From JALHNI01 sp044226365 (GTDB lineage Bacteria; Acidobacteriota; Terriglobia; Bryobacterales; Bryobacteraceae), in contig JBGAHE010000017.1 of assembly GCA_044226365.1 (NCBI GenBank), positions 1 through 64,000 of the forward strand: a DNA stretch of 64,000 nt, given 5' to 3'. The notes below the pieces were generated by a model, which was given only the letters and a program-made list of their open reading frames with translations, did no database searches and had not been told where the DNA came from. This document shows positions 33,104 through 43,394 of this stretch, in pieces; the stretch's first letter is position 1, and each line of letters begins with the position of its first letter. The position numbers were made by a program, and so were the translations under genes.

Positions 33104-36100
33104 ATGGGACTGGTTCGTTTTTCCTTACGCCATCCCGTTACGGTGCTGGTGGCCGTGCTCTCGGTGCTGCTGGGCGCGTGGCTTGCCTGGCAGCGCATCA
33201 AGATCGATATCTTTCCCACCGTGGGTTCGCCCGCCATCTACATCGCCCAACCGTACGGCGGTTTGGACCCCGCGCAGATGGAAGGCTTCGCGACTTACTA
33301 CTACGAGTACCATCTGCTTTATGTGAGCGGCATTCAGCGCGTGGAGTCGCGGTCGATTCAAGGCGCGGCGCTCATCAAGCTCACCTTCTACCCCGATACG
33401 GACATGAACACGGCGATGGCCGAAGTGGTTTCTTATGCGAATCGTTCGCGCTCGTTCATGCCGCCGGGCGCGGTGCCGCCGTTCATTACCCGCTTCGATA
33501 CCGGCTCCATCGCCATTGGCCAGTTGGTCTTCTCGAGCCCCACCCGTCTGCCGGCCGAAATGCAGGACATCGCCATCAACCGCGTGCGCCCCCTGTTTGC
33601 GACTTTGCCGGGCGTCTCCGCGCCGCCGCCCTTCGGCGGCAATCAGCGCACGATCGTCGTCCGGCTCGATCCGGATAAGCTGCGCCAATATCACGTCTCT
33701 CCGGAAGAGGCGATTGCCGCGGTCACCAAAGCGAATACGGTGATTCCTTCTGGCGTGGTTCGCACCGGCGACCTGACGCGCATGGCCGTTGCCAATTCGA
33801 TCATCGGCAGCGACTTCAGCGAGCTCAACAACGCGCCCATTCGCGTCGGCAGCGGGCCCACCATCTACCTGCGCGACATCGGCTCCACGGAGAACGGCAC
33901 CGACGTCGTCACCGGCTACGCGCACGTCAACGGCAAGCGGACCGTCTATATCCCGATCACCAAGCGCGCGCAGGCTTCAACACTCGATGTGATCGAACGC
34001 GTACGCGCTAACCTGCCGACCTTTCGTAAGGCCGTGCCCGACGATGTCGATGTCAGCGTGGAGTTCGATCAGTCGGTCTACGTGCAGGCGGCGCTCAAGA
34101 GCCTGACAAGCGAAGGCGTGCTCGGTGCGCTGCTCACGGGCCTGATGGCTTTGCTGTTCCTGCGCGATTGGCGCGGCGCGCTGATCGTCATGGTGACGAT
34201 CCCCATCTCGCTGCTCTCTGCGCTGATTCTGCTCTACGCCACCGGCCAGACCATCAACATCATGACGCTGGCCGGGCTCGCGCTCGCCGTCGGTGTACTC
34301 GTGGACGAAGCCACCGTCGAGATCGAGAACATTCACACGCGGATGGCCCAGGGCGCTACCGGAGCGCGGGCCGTGGTGGAGGCGTGCCAGCGCACGGCCC
34401 TGCCGCGCTTGCTCTCGCTGTTGTGTATCCTGGCCGTCTTCCTGCCCAGCTCCTTCATGACCGGTGTAGGCAAGCAACTCTTTGTGCCGTTGTCGCTCGC
34501 TGTCGGCTTCGCCATGATCTCGTCGTACGTGCTGTCCTCGTCGCTGGTGCCCATGCTCGCCACGTTGTGGATGCGGCCTGCGCGCCACGAAGGCGAAGGC
34601 TGGCTGACGCGGGCGTATCGCCGTTATGCCGAATGGCTGGTGGCGTTGCGCTGGCCGGTTACGGGCGGCTATCTGCTGACGTGCGCCGCACTGCTGTTGA
34701 TGGTGTTGCCGACGCTGGGCCTCGAGATCTTCCCCATCGCCAATCCGCTGCAGTTCCGCTTGCGCCTGCGCGCCCCCACGGGCACCCGCATCGAGCGGAC
34801 AGAACTGGTTGCTCTCAAAGCCCTCGACCTGATTCGCGACGAAGCGGGCGACATCGACATCTCCATCGGCTTTATCGGCACGCAGCCCGCGTCCTATCCG
34901 GTTTCGACGATCCAGTTGTGGACCGCGGGTCCGCAGGAGGCAGTGCTCACCGTCTCGCTCAAACCCACGGCCAAGCTGCAGGGCGAAGCGCTCAAAGAGC
35001 GTTTGCGCGCCCGCTTCGGCCGCGATCTGCCGCAGGTGAAAGTGAGCTTCGAGGCGGGCGACATCATTTCGCAGGTGATGTCGTTCGGTTCGCCCACGCC
35101 CATCGAAGTGGCGATCCAGGGCGCGCCGATGCCGGCGATTCGCGCGCACGCCGAGAAGGTGCGCCTGGAGTTGGCCAGGATTGCCGCCCTGCGCGACCTG
35201 CAGTACGTGCAAGCCACGGACTATCCGACGGTCGAGATCAACATCGACCGCGACCGGGCCGGCCAGTTCGGCCTCACCATGTCGAACGTAATGAAGTCGG
35301 TGCTGGCGGCCACCTCGTCTTCGCGCTTCGTCGAAGCCAACTACTGGCGTGATCCGGTCTCGGGCAATGGCTTCCAGCTGCAGGTGGAGATTCCCCAGCA
35401 TCGCGTCACCGGCGTGAAGGATCTTGAAGAACTGCCCGTCATGCGCGACGGCCAATCGCGACCCTTGTTGGGCGACATTGCCACCTTCAAGAACGGCACG
35501 GCCATGGGCGAACTCACCCGCTATAACTCGCTGCGGGCTCTGTCACTCACCGCGAATCTGCACGGCGTACCGCTGGGTGACGTCGCCCCGGCCATCCGTC
35601 AAGCGGTGGCTCGCGCTGGTGAGCCCCCCAAAGGCATCACTGTGAACGTCGCCGGCCAGATTCCGCCGCTCGAGGAAACGCTGGATGGCTTGCGGCTCGG
35701 CTTACTGCTGGCCATCGCCGCGATCTTCCTGTTACTGGCGGCGAACTTCCAGAGCTTTCGCTTGTCGCTGGGCATTCTGGCCACTGTGCCCGCCGTGCTT
35801 GCGGGCGCGGCGATCGCTCTCCGGCTCACCGGCACCACCCTGAACATCCAGTCCTTCCTTGGCGCGATCATGGCGGTGGGGATCGCCGTGGCGAATTCGA
35901 TTCTGCTGGTGAGCTTTGCCGAACGCGCGCGCAAGGCCGGTCTGTCGGCGCGAGTCGCGGCCGTGGATGGCGCCACGTCGCGCTTGCGCGCCATCCTGAT
36001 GACCGCCACCGCCATGATCGCCGGGATGGTGCCGCTCGCGCTGGGCAACGGTGACGGCGGCGCGCAAACGGCGCCACTCGCGCGCGCGGTGATCGGGGGC

Positions 36101-36235
36101 CTGTTCTTCGCCACGCTGGCCACGCTCTCCGTGCTCCCCGCCTTCTACGCCATCCTGCAAGCTCGCGCTGCCGCGCAATCGGCCTCGCTCGACCCTGACG
36201 ATCCGGAAAGCCGCTTCTATGAGAATCCTGCTTAG
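33104..36235 (+). CDS. RND efflux transporter (AcrB/CzcA superfamily)
   Basis: A 1043-residue, 12-helix inner-membrane pump. The N-terminal helix MGLVRFSLRHPVTVLVAVLS, the IFPTVGSP segment and two large periplasmic loops are typical. In TM4 the usual Asp-Asp proton relay reads VLVDEATVEIEN, so the second Asp is replaced by Glu. The TM10-11 region lacks a heavy-metal signature, so drugs or small organics are more likely than metals. Expelled by the TolC-like duct with the adaptor, driven by protons. It starts right after the TolC-like stop and overlaps the adaptor by 17 bp. Confidence 0.93.
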   Translation: MGLVRFSLRHPVTVLVAVLSVLLGAWLAWQRIKIDIFPTVGSPAIYIAQPYGGLDPAQMEGFATYYYEYHLLYVSGIQRVESRSIQGAALIKLTFYPDTDMNTAMAEVVSYANRSRSFMPPGAVPPFITRFDTGSIAIGQLVFSSPTRLPAEMQDIAINRVRPLFATLPGVSAPPPFGGNQRTIVVRLDPDKLRQYHVSPEEAIAAVTKANTVIPSGVVRTGDLTRMAVANSIIGSDFSELNNAPIRVGSGPTIYLRDIGSTENGTDVVTGYAHVNGKRTVYIPITKRAQASTLDVIERVRANLPTFRKAVPDDVDVSVEFDQSVYVQAALKSLTSEGVLGALLTGLMALLFLRDWRGALIVMVTIPISLLSALILLYATGQTINIMTLAGLALAVGVLVDEATVEIENIHTRMAQGATGARAVVEACQRTALPRLLSLLCILAVFLPSSFMTGVGKQLFVPLSLAVGFAMISSYVLSSSLVPMLATLWMRPARHEGEGWLTRAYRRYAEWLVALRWPVTGGYLLTCAALLLMVLPTLGLEIFPIANPLQFRLRLRAPTGTRIERTELVALKALDLIRDEAGDIDISIGFIGTQPASYPVSTIQLWTAGPQEAVLTVSLKPTAKLQGEALKERLRARFGRDLPQVKVSFEAGDIISQVMSFGSPTPIEVAIQGAPMPAIRAHAEKVRLELARIAALRDLQYVQATDYPTVEINIDRDRAGQFGLTMSNVMKSVLAATSSSRFVEANYWRDPVSGNGFQLQVEIPQHRVTGVKDLEELPVMRDGQSRPLLGDIATFKNGTAMGELTRYNSLRALSLTANLHGVPLGDVAPAIRQAVARAGEPPKGITVNVAGQIPPLEETLDGLRLGLLLAIAAIFLLLAANFQSFRLSLGILATVPAVLAGAAIALRLTGTTLNIQSFLGAIMAVGIAVANSILLVSFAERARKAGLSARVAAVDGATSRLRAILMTATAMIAGMVPLALGNGDGGAQTAPLARAVIGGLFFATLATLSVLPAFYAILQARAAAQSASLDPDDPESRFYENPA

Positions 36236-37283
36236 TCTCTGCGCCTGTGTCGCGCTTGCCCAAACCACCGTGGAAACGGTCACGGTAGTCACCAAGCCCG
36301 TGGACCGCGTACGCAAATTGCCCGGTGAACTGGCGCCCTATCAGTCCGTCGACATCGCCGCGCGTGTGCCCGGCTACCTGGAAGAGATCCGCGTCGACGT
36401 CGGCTCGCTCGTGAAGAAAGGCGACCTGCTGGCTCGTCTCAGCGCGCCAGAAATGGATGCCGACTTGGCCCAAGCTCGTGCCAAACAGGGCGCCTCCGAA
36501 GCGGTGCGCGCTGAAGCCGAAGCCAAGCTCCTGGCCGCCCAAGCCACCTACGAACGATTGAAGAGCGCGTCGGCCACTCCGGGTGCGATCGCCGGCAATG
36601 AGCTTGTCCTCGCCGAGAAGGCTGTCGAAGCCGCTCGCGGCGCCGCGCGTGCCGCCGATCGGGCGATCGACGCGGGGAAGAGCGGCGTGAAGGCGCTCGA
36701 AGACCTACGCGCGTATCTCGAAATCAAAGCGCCGTTTGACGGCGTTATCACGGACCGTTACCTGCACCCCGGCGCCCTGGCTGGACCTTCCACCGGCCCG
36801 TTGGTCAAGCTGCAGCAGGTCAGCCGGCTGCGGCTGATCGCGGCTGTGCCCGAAGGCGACCTGGGCAGCCTGTCGCGTGGCGCGCGCGTCACGTTCACCT
36901 TGCCCGCGTTTCCCGGCGAGACGTTCACCGGCGTGGTGGCGCGGCTGCCACGAGTAGTGGACCCCAAAACCCGCACGATGCCCGTGGAACTGGACGTTGT
37001 CAATTCCGGTGGCCGGCTGGCGCCTGGCATGTACCCCGAACTTCAATGGCCGGTCCGCCAGGGGCGTACCGCGCTGCTGGTGCCCGCTACCGCGATCGCC
37101 ACCACCACCGAACGCTCCTTCGTCATCCGGCTGGACGCGGGGAAGGCACGTTATGTGGACGTCAAGCGCGGCGTCGCCAGCGGCGATCTGGTCGAGGTGC
37201 AGGGGGCGCTCGCGCCCGGCGATGTCCTGGTGAAGCGTGCTACAGACGAACTGCGTGAAGGCACCGTTTTGCGGGGAAAATAG
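36219..37283 (+). CDS. RND efflux periplasmic adaptor (membrane-fusion protein)
   Basis: A 354-residue adaptor: signal peptide (MRILLSLCACVALAQ, with a possible lipobox Cys), lipoyl half-motifs around YLEEIRVDVGSLVKKGDLLARL, a helical hairpin (about 80-160), then beta-barrel and membrane-proximal domains. It links the RND pump to the outer-membrane duct. Overlaps the pump gene by 17 bp and is the last gene of the operon. Confidence 0.88.
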   Translation: MRILLSLCACVALAQTTVETVTVVTKPVDRVRKLPGELAPYQSVDIAARVPGYLEEIRVDVGSLVKKGDLLARLSAPEMDADLAQARAKQGASEAVRAEAEAKLLAAQATYERLKSASATPGAIAGNELVLAEKAVEAARGAARAADRAIDAGKSGVKALEDLRAYLEIKAPFDGVITDRYLHPGALAGPSTGPLVKLQQVSRLRLIAAVPEGDLGSLSRGARVTFTLPAFPGETFTGVVARLPRVVDPKTRTMPVELDVVNSGGRLAPGMYPELQWPVRQGRTALLVPATAIATTTERSFVIRLDAGKARYVDVKRGVASGDLVEVQGALAPGDVLVKRATDELREGTVLRGK

Positions 37284-37421
37284 CGCGGAATTGGCTCCCC
37301 GATTTTACGGGATCTTAATCGTTTCCTCCCTGTATCTCCAGCGCGCCAAATGATATGATCTGGCCACTTTGGGGTCGTGCATTCTGACGAGTGCCAGGCC
37401 TCTTTTGCGAATGGAGAGACC

Positions 37422-40400
37422 ATGACGTCGCGCATTATCAACGCAGCCACGCTTCTTTTCTGTGCCTGGACCTTGCTGGCCCAGGTGAATACGTCCACCC
37501 TGGCGGGCCTCGTCAAGGACGAGTCCGGCTCCGCCGTCCCGAATGCCAAAGTTACCGCTACGATGCTTTCCACCGGGCAGCAACGTGCCGTGAGCACGAA
37601 TGAGGCGGGCGAGTTCGTCGTGCCACAGTTGGCCCCCGGCGAGTATCGGCTGAACATCACCGCCCCGGGCTTTCAGACTTCCGTCGTCGACAACATCACG
37701 CTCAACATCGCCGGCCGCGAAATCATCAATGTCGCGCTCAAAGTCGGCCAGGTGAATGATCAGGTCACCGTGGAAGCCAGTTCCGCCCCACTGCTAGAGC
37801 AGGAGACCGCCTCGCTCGGCCAGGTGATCACGCGGAAAGCGATCGCGGACCTGCCCTTGAACGGCCGCAACTACATCACGCTCGGCGCCCTTTCTCCCGG
37901 CGTGATCCCGCAGTTGCCTACCGGCACCGGCCCTTCCAGCTTCATCGCCTCCACCACTTCGCGTTCGGACCGCAGCCTTCTGGTCGGCGGCCAGCGCGAA
38001 AGTTCCACCAGCTATCTCTTCGATGGCGTGGAAATGCGCAACCCGCGTATCGGCGATAGCTCCATCACGCCTTCGCTCGATGTGGTGCAGGAATTCAAGA
38101 TCCAGCGCAACTTCTTCCAGGCCGAGTTCGGCAATTCGCCCGGCATCATCAACGTCGCCAGCCGCGCCGGCGAGAATCGCTATCACGGCTCCGTCTTCCA
38201 CTTCCTGCGCAACGACAAGATGGACGCCCGCAACTTCTTCTCCCCCGGCGTGGAGCCCTTCAAACGTAACCAGTTCGGCGCCGCCGGCGGCGGCTTCATC
38301 AAGAAGAACAAGATCTTCTTCTTCGGCAACTTCGAGAGCTTCAAACAGCGCCTGGGCGTCATTCAGCGCGGCATCTATCCCACCCAGACCCAGTTGGGCG
38401 GTAACTTTGACGGCATCGCCACCATCAGCGATCCGCTCACTTTCAACGCCACCACGGTTTCGCGGCAGCCTTTCCCCGGCAATCAGATTCCCGCCAGCCG
38501 CATCAACGCCGTTTCCAAGAACTTCTTCCCTACATCCCCGTCACCAACAATCCCACTGTGAACGGCGCAAACCTCGTCGGCACGCCCGTCCAGAAGCTCG
38601 ATGATGACCAATTCAACTTGCGCGGCGACTGGCTGATTAACGAGAAGCACAGCCTCTTCGGTCGCTATAGCCAGCAGAAAGCCCCGCTCTCCCCAGCCGC
38701 GCTGCCCCCGCTGGCCGGCTCCCTGGTGGATACCAAAGGCGTCTCCGGCGTGGTGCAAGTCACCTCCAGCCTCACGCCCACGGTGGTGAATGTCGCTCGA
38801 GTCTCTTACGCTTACATGACGCTCTTCGGGCGCCAGGTTACCGTCAACGAGAACCTCGCGCAGAAGATCGGCATCACCGGCGTCTCCACCGCCCAACTGA
38901 ATTGGGGCGTGCCCGGCATCGCTTGGCAGGGCTACAGCGGCATTGGCAGCAATGGCCTCACCCAGGGCAACGTCCTCCACAACTATCAGTTCACGGACAA
39001 TCTCACGTGGATCAAGGGCGGCCACACCATCAAGACCGGCTACGACATCCGCCAGACGCGCTTCCTGCTGGATAGCGACAACGGTCCGCGTGGCAGCTTC
39101 ACCTTCAATGCCAGCTATACCGCGACGCTGAACCCCGCTACCGGCAATCCCGTCGCCGGCACCGGCAACGGCGTAGCGGACTTCCTTCTCGGCTTCCCCA
39201 CCAACATGAGCGGCGCCGTGGGCACTTCAGCCACGCACTTCCGCTTCATGACGCACAACATCTTCATTCAGGACGACTGGAAGATCACCCGCGAGTTCAC
39301 GCTGAACTATGGCCTGCGCTATGAGAACGTCGGCCCGCCCGCGCCGATCAAGCAGGAACTCGACCACGTCTACGGCTGGGACTGGAATGCCGGCAAGCAG
39401 CTCTTCCCGTCGCTCGGCCAGATCCGTCCTTCCATCATCAAGCGCGATAACAAGGGCTTCGCTCCGCGGCTGGGATTTGCCTACAACCCGGCCTGGGCCA
39501 ACACCTGGACCATCCGCGCCGGCGCCGGTGTCTACTTCGACCAGACGCAGATGAACGAAACGCAGTTCATCACCAACGGCCCGCCGATCTTCACGCAGCA
39601 GAACATCAACCAGACGGGCCGCGGCCTTTCGGACTATCAGTTCGGCGTGAATACGCTGCCCGTCGTCGTGGTGCCTCCCGTTGACGCGAACTATCAGACG
39701 CCCATCGGCACCAACCTCTTCGTGCAGGAGATCGACGGCCGCAAGCCGCGCGTCTACATGTGGACGATGTCGGTCCAGAAATCTCTCGGTAAGAACTGGC
39801 TGCTGGAAGCGGCTTATGTCGGCTCCAGTGGCCGCCGCCTCTCGAAGCGCTATAACGGCTATGCGAACGTCACCCCCGGCGTGCTCTACGACGTCACCCC
39901 CGGTGTGGCCACGCGCTATCCGCGGCTGGGCCAAATGCTCTATTCGTCGCAATCGGGTAAGTCCAACTTCAACGGCTTCAACCTGAAAGTCGAGCGCCGC
40001 TTCAGCAATGGCTTCCAGGTGCTGATGGCGCACACCTGGGCCCACTCCATCGATACGGACTCCGCTGGCTCCTTCGGCTCGCCGAACCTGAACCCGGCCA
40101 ACTTCCAGCTCGACAAAGGCAATTCGGACTTCGACATTCGCCACCGCTGGGTCACCAGCATCGTCTACGAACTGCCGTTTGGCAAAGGCAAGCCGATGCT
40201 GAGCGGAGCCAATGGCTTCGCCAACGCCATCGTCGGCGGCTGGCAGGTGAATGCCATCACCTCCTGGCAGACCGGCGTCCACCGCAGCGTGACGTCCACA
40301 AACCTCACGGGCCTTTCCTACGTCACCCAGCGGGCCGACGCCACGGGTCTACAGCCGATTTCGGCCTTCAACGGCATCTCGCCGCAGGAAGGCTTCGGAG

Positions 40401-40705
40401 ACAACAACAAAGGCCTCTACTGGTTCAATCCCACGGCCTTCACCGCCACTCTGCCGCTCAAGTTCGGCACCTCCGGCCGTGACATCATCGAAGCCCCGGC
40501 TTGGTGGAACACCGATCTTTCCGCCTTCAAGAACTTCACCATCAAAGAAGGCATGACGCTTCAGTTCCGCGCCGAAGCGTTCAACGCCTTCAACAACGTG
40601 AAGTTCTTCCCGCCCGACATGAGCGTAGTGAGCCCGAACTTCGCTCGCCTCACGAGTGCGGACCGTCCGCGCGTAATGCAGTTGGCCCTCCGCTTTACGT
40701 TCTGA
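37422..40705 (+). CDS. TonB-dependent receptor with carboxypeptidase-regulatory-like domain, frameshifted
   Basis: An Oar-like outer-membrane receptor of about 1094 residues if repaired. A signal peptide (MTSRIINAATLLFCAWTLLA) precedes a CarboxypepD_reg domain (STLAGLVKDESGSAVPNAKV), a plug (LPLNGRNYITLGALSPGV) and a large barrel ending in Phe. The frame breaks near 38529-38531: frame 3 gives NFFPTSPSP then stop, while frame 2 continues YIPVTNNPTVNGANLVG. Net loss of one base, with no slippery site, points to mutation or base-call error. ATG 37422 has GGAG before it. Receptors of this type import glycans or other large ligands. Confidence 0.88.
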
Positions 40706-40712
40706 CCCCGGT

Positions 40713-40743
40713 GGGGCTGCCTGTCCGCGCGATGGGCAGCCCC
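40713..40743 (+). terminator. Hairpin terminator after TonB receptor
   Basis: GGGGCTGCC (40713-40721) pairs with GGCAGCCCC (40735-40743). The U-tract after it is weak (GGTTTG), so efficiency is uncertain. Confidence 0.5.
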
Positions 40744-40817
40744 GGTTTGAATCCAACCTTTCGCCTCTCTCGTAGTGAGTCGTGTGGGCAGGCCTGTAGC
40801 ACAATAGGGATGTTCGT

Positions 40818-41858
40818 ATGCACATTCCCGACGGTTATCTGAGCCCCTCGACGTGCGCGGTCGCCTACGCTTCGGCGGCCCCGTTCTGGTACGTGGCTCT
40901 GCAGAAGGTAAAGCGGCAATTGCATACGCGCTTCGTCCCCCTCATCTCGGTGTTCTCCGCCTTTTCCTTCGTCATCATGATGTTCAACCTGCCGTTGCCC
41001 GGCGGCACCACCGGCCACGCCACCGGCGTCGGCTTGGCGTCCGTGGTGCTGGGGCCTTGGGCCGGCATGCTCGCCATCTCGGTAGCTCTGGTGATTCAGG
41101 CCATCTTCTTCGGGGATGGGGGCATTACTGCTATTGGCGCCAATTGCTTCAACATCGCCATCGTGGGCAGCCTGACGGCTTCGCTGGTTTACCGGCTGGT
41201 AGCCGGCACGGCGGCGATGGGCTCCACTCGGCGGCTGATGGCTGCGGGGCTGGCGGGTTACTTCGGCATCAACGCCGCTGCGCTGCTCACGGCGATCGAG
41301 TTCGGCTTGCAGCCGATGCTGTTCCGCGATGCGGCCGGCACGCCGCTTTACGCACCTTATCCACTGAGTATCGCGGTGCCCGCCATGATGATCGGTCATC
41401 TTACCTTCGCCGGCTTTGCCGAGTTCCTGGTCTCCATCGGCGTGGTCTCGTACCTGCAGCGCACGGACCCCATGCTGCTCGCCCGCGAGGCTCCCGAAGC
41501 CGCAGGCGGCGCGGACCCTCGCGCCTCGCTGCGCAAGCTCTGGGCTGGCCTGGCGCTGCTCATGATCCTGACTCCGCTGGGCCTGCTGGCGGTCGGCTCG
41601 GCTTGGGGCGAATGGGCGCCCGAAGACTTCGCGAACCCGGAAAAGCGTCGCGAGATTGCGGCCGCCTCGCGCGGCCAAGTGCCGGCAACGGTCCCCGTCG
41701 GCCTCGAAAAACTCTCCACCGTCTGGACGGCGCCCATTCCCGACTACGCCCCGCCTATCCTCAAAAGCGCGGCCTTCGGCTACATGCTCTCGGCGATGGC
41801 CGGCACGGGCCTCATCATTCTCGTTTCGTTAGCAGTCTTCAGGCGTCGCAATGTCTGA
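40818..41858 (+). CDS. cbiM: Ni/Co ECF transporter substrate-binding subunit CbiM/NikM with C-terminal PDGLE-like domain
   Basis: A 346-residue membrane protein starting MHIPDGYLSPSTC; the free N-terminus and His2 bind Ni2+ or Co2+ in this family. Core helices and NFNLPLPGGTTGHATG-like loop are conserved. A C-terminal part (about 265-340, with PIPDYAPPILKSAAFGYMLSAMAGT) resembles the CbiN/PDGLE module, so M and N functions are fused. The metal cannot be told apart from sequence. It overlaps cbiQ by 8 bp. No cobalamin riboswitch is seen upstream. Confidence 0.9.
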   Translation: MHIPDGYLSPSTCAVAYASAAPFWYVALQKVKRQLHTRFVPLISVFSAFSFVIMMFNLPLPGGTTGHATGVGLASVVLGPWAGMLAISVALVIQAIFFGDGGITAIGANCFNIAIVGSLTASLVYRLVAGTAAMGSTRRLMAAGLAGYFGINAAALLTAIEFGLQPMLFRDAAGTPLYAPYPLSIAVPAMMIGHLTFAGFAEFLVSIGVVSYLQRTDPMLLAREAPEAAGGADPRASLRKLWAGLALLMILTPLGLLAVGSAWGEWAPEDFANPEKRREIAAASRGQVPATVPVGLEKLSTVWTAPIPDYAPPILKSAAFGYMLSAMAGTGLIILVSLAVFRRRNV

Positions 41859-42669
41859 AGGACTGCATCACCTCGTCCATCGTCGGAAAGGCTTTCTGGA
41901 TCGCACGCTGGCCGAACTCTCGCACGTGCTCGAGCGCTCCTTCTCGGCTGAACTGTCTGCCGCGACCGGCGGCTTCCTCCAGCGGACAGACGCCCGCGTG
42001 AAGCTGGCCGCCGCGGGTCTTCTGATCGTCACCGCTGCGGCCTCGCGCTCGCTGCCAATGATCGGCGTCCTCTGGCTCGGCGCCGCGGCCACCGCCCTCG
42101 CCAGCGGCCTGCATTTTCGCGAACTGCTCCGCCTGTGGACGGGCGTCTTCCTATTCAGCGGCGCCATCGCTATCCCGGCGCTGTTCCTCACGCCCGGCGC
42201 GCCGCTAGGCTTTGGCGTCACCGCCACCGGCCTGCGCACCGCCGGCTTTCTGCTGGCGCGTGTTCTCGCCACCAGCACCCTCGGTTGGATGCTCGTCTCC
42301 ACCACGCCCTGGAGCCGGCTGCTCCGGGCGCTCCGTTCCTGCGGACTGCCGGTTGTGGCTGCCGTTCTCATCGGCATGACGTACCGCTACATCTTTCTTC
42401 TCGTGCAAACCGCTATGGACATGCTGGAAGGGCGCCAAAGTCGCATGGCCGGCGTCCTGCCCTCGGACCAGCGCCGCGCCATGGCCATCTCCACCGTTGG
42501 CGTCCTGATGAGCAAGGCCTTCGAACTCAGCAGCGATGTCCACCTTGCCATGCAGGCCCGCGGCTATCGCGGTGAAGTGCACGTCCTCGATGAGACGCCC
42601 CTGCGCGCATTGGACTGGTTCTCCATCGCCGCGTGCGGCCTCGCTTGCGGAGCGGCGCTACTCGCATGA
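41851..42669 (+). CDS. cbiQ: ECF transporter transmembrane subunit CbiQ
   Basis: A 272-residue T component of the Ni/Co ECF importer. Hydrophobic helices are followed by the coupling-helix motif AMQARGYRGEVHVLDETPL near the C-terminus. It connects CbiM to the ATPase. It overlaps cbiM by 8 bp and cbiO by 4 bp. Confidence 0.92.
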   Translation: MSEGLHHLVHRRKGFLDRTLAELSHVLERSFSAELSAATGGFLQRTDARVKLAAAGLLIVTAAASRSLPMIGVLWLGAAATALASGLHFRELLRLWTGVFLFSGAIAIPALFLTPGAPLGFGVTATGLRTAGFLLARVLATSTLGWMLVSTTPWSRLLRALRSCGLPVVAAVLIGMTYRYIFLLVQTAMDMLEGRQSRMAGVLPSDQRRAMAISTVGVLMSKAFELSSDVHLAMQARGYRGEVHVLDETPLRALDWFSIAACGLACGAALLA

Positions 42670-43394
42670 ATCTCTTCGAACTCGACAACGTCAGCTTCGC
42701 TTACCGCGGCGTTACCGCGCTGGACCGCATCTCGCTCGCCGTCGCCGCCGGCCAGCGGCTCGCCTTGCTCGGCGCCAACGGCTGCGGCAAATCCACCTTG
42801 CTGCGGATTCTCGGCGGACTTTACTTTCCCGACCAGGGCGTGGTTCGCTATCGCGGCGCGCCGCTTACCGAACACGACTTTGAACACGACGCCTTTGCCC
42901 AGGCCTTCCGCAAGCGAGTGGGCCTGGTCTTTCAGAACCCCGACGTTCAACTCTTCTGCCCCACCGTCTTCGAAGAAGTTGCCTTCGGACCCCTGCAACT
43001 GGGCTGGCCCAAGGACAAGATCCGCTCCACCGTCGCCGAAGCGCTGGACTATTTTCAGATTGCTGATCTGCGCGACCGCGCGCCCTACCGCCTCTCGGGC
43101 GGCGAGAAGAAACGCGTCGCCTTGGCCTCCGTCCTGATCATGGATCCTGAAGTGATCCTGCTCGATGAACCGACCGCCGCCCTGGACCCGCGCACCGAGC
43201 GGCAGATCGTCGACCTGATGAGAAGCTGGCAATCCCTCGGCAAAACCATTGTCACCGCCACGCACGACCTGAACACATTGGGCGAGATCGCCGACACCTG
43301 CGTTGTGATGGACAAAGGGCGCGTCGCCGGAGGCGGCACGCCTGCCGAGGTCGTCGCCGACAGCGCCTTGCTAACGGGCGCCAATCTGGTTTAG
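42666..43394 (+). CDS. cbiO: ECF transporter ATPase CbiO
   Basis: A 242-residue ABC ATPase: Walker A GANGCGKST, signature LSGGEKKRVALA, Walker B VILLDEPTAALDP and switch THDLN. Its ATG overlaps the cbiQ stop (ATGA), so 42666 is the start rather than further upstream. It powers Ni/Co uptake. The 3' end overlaps the convergent HEAT-repeat gene by 24 bp. Confidence 0.92.
   Translation: MNLFELDNVSFAYRGVTALDRISLAVAAGQRLALLGANGCGKSTLLRILGGLYFPDQGVVRYRGAPLTEHDFEHDAFAQAFRKRVGLVFQNPDVQLFCPTVFEEVAFGPLQLGWPKDKIRSTVAEALDYFQIADLRDRAPYRLSGGEKKRVALASVLIMDPEVILLDEPTAALDPRTERQIVDLMRSWQSLGKTIVTATHDLNTLGEIADTCVVMDKGRVAGGGTPAEVVADSALLTGANLV

Noticed and set aside
33977..35455. Long minus-strand open frame antisense to the RND pump
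   Set aside because: It has arginine/histidine-rich, low-complexity composition and no domain. The plus-strand RND frame is clearly coding; such antisense frames arise from GC-rich codon bias.
40706..40817. Cobalamin or NiCo riboswitch ahead of cbiM
   Set aside because: No B12-box-like GCCACTG or four-helix NiCo pattern; the only structure is the hairpin of the preceding gene.
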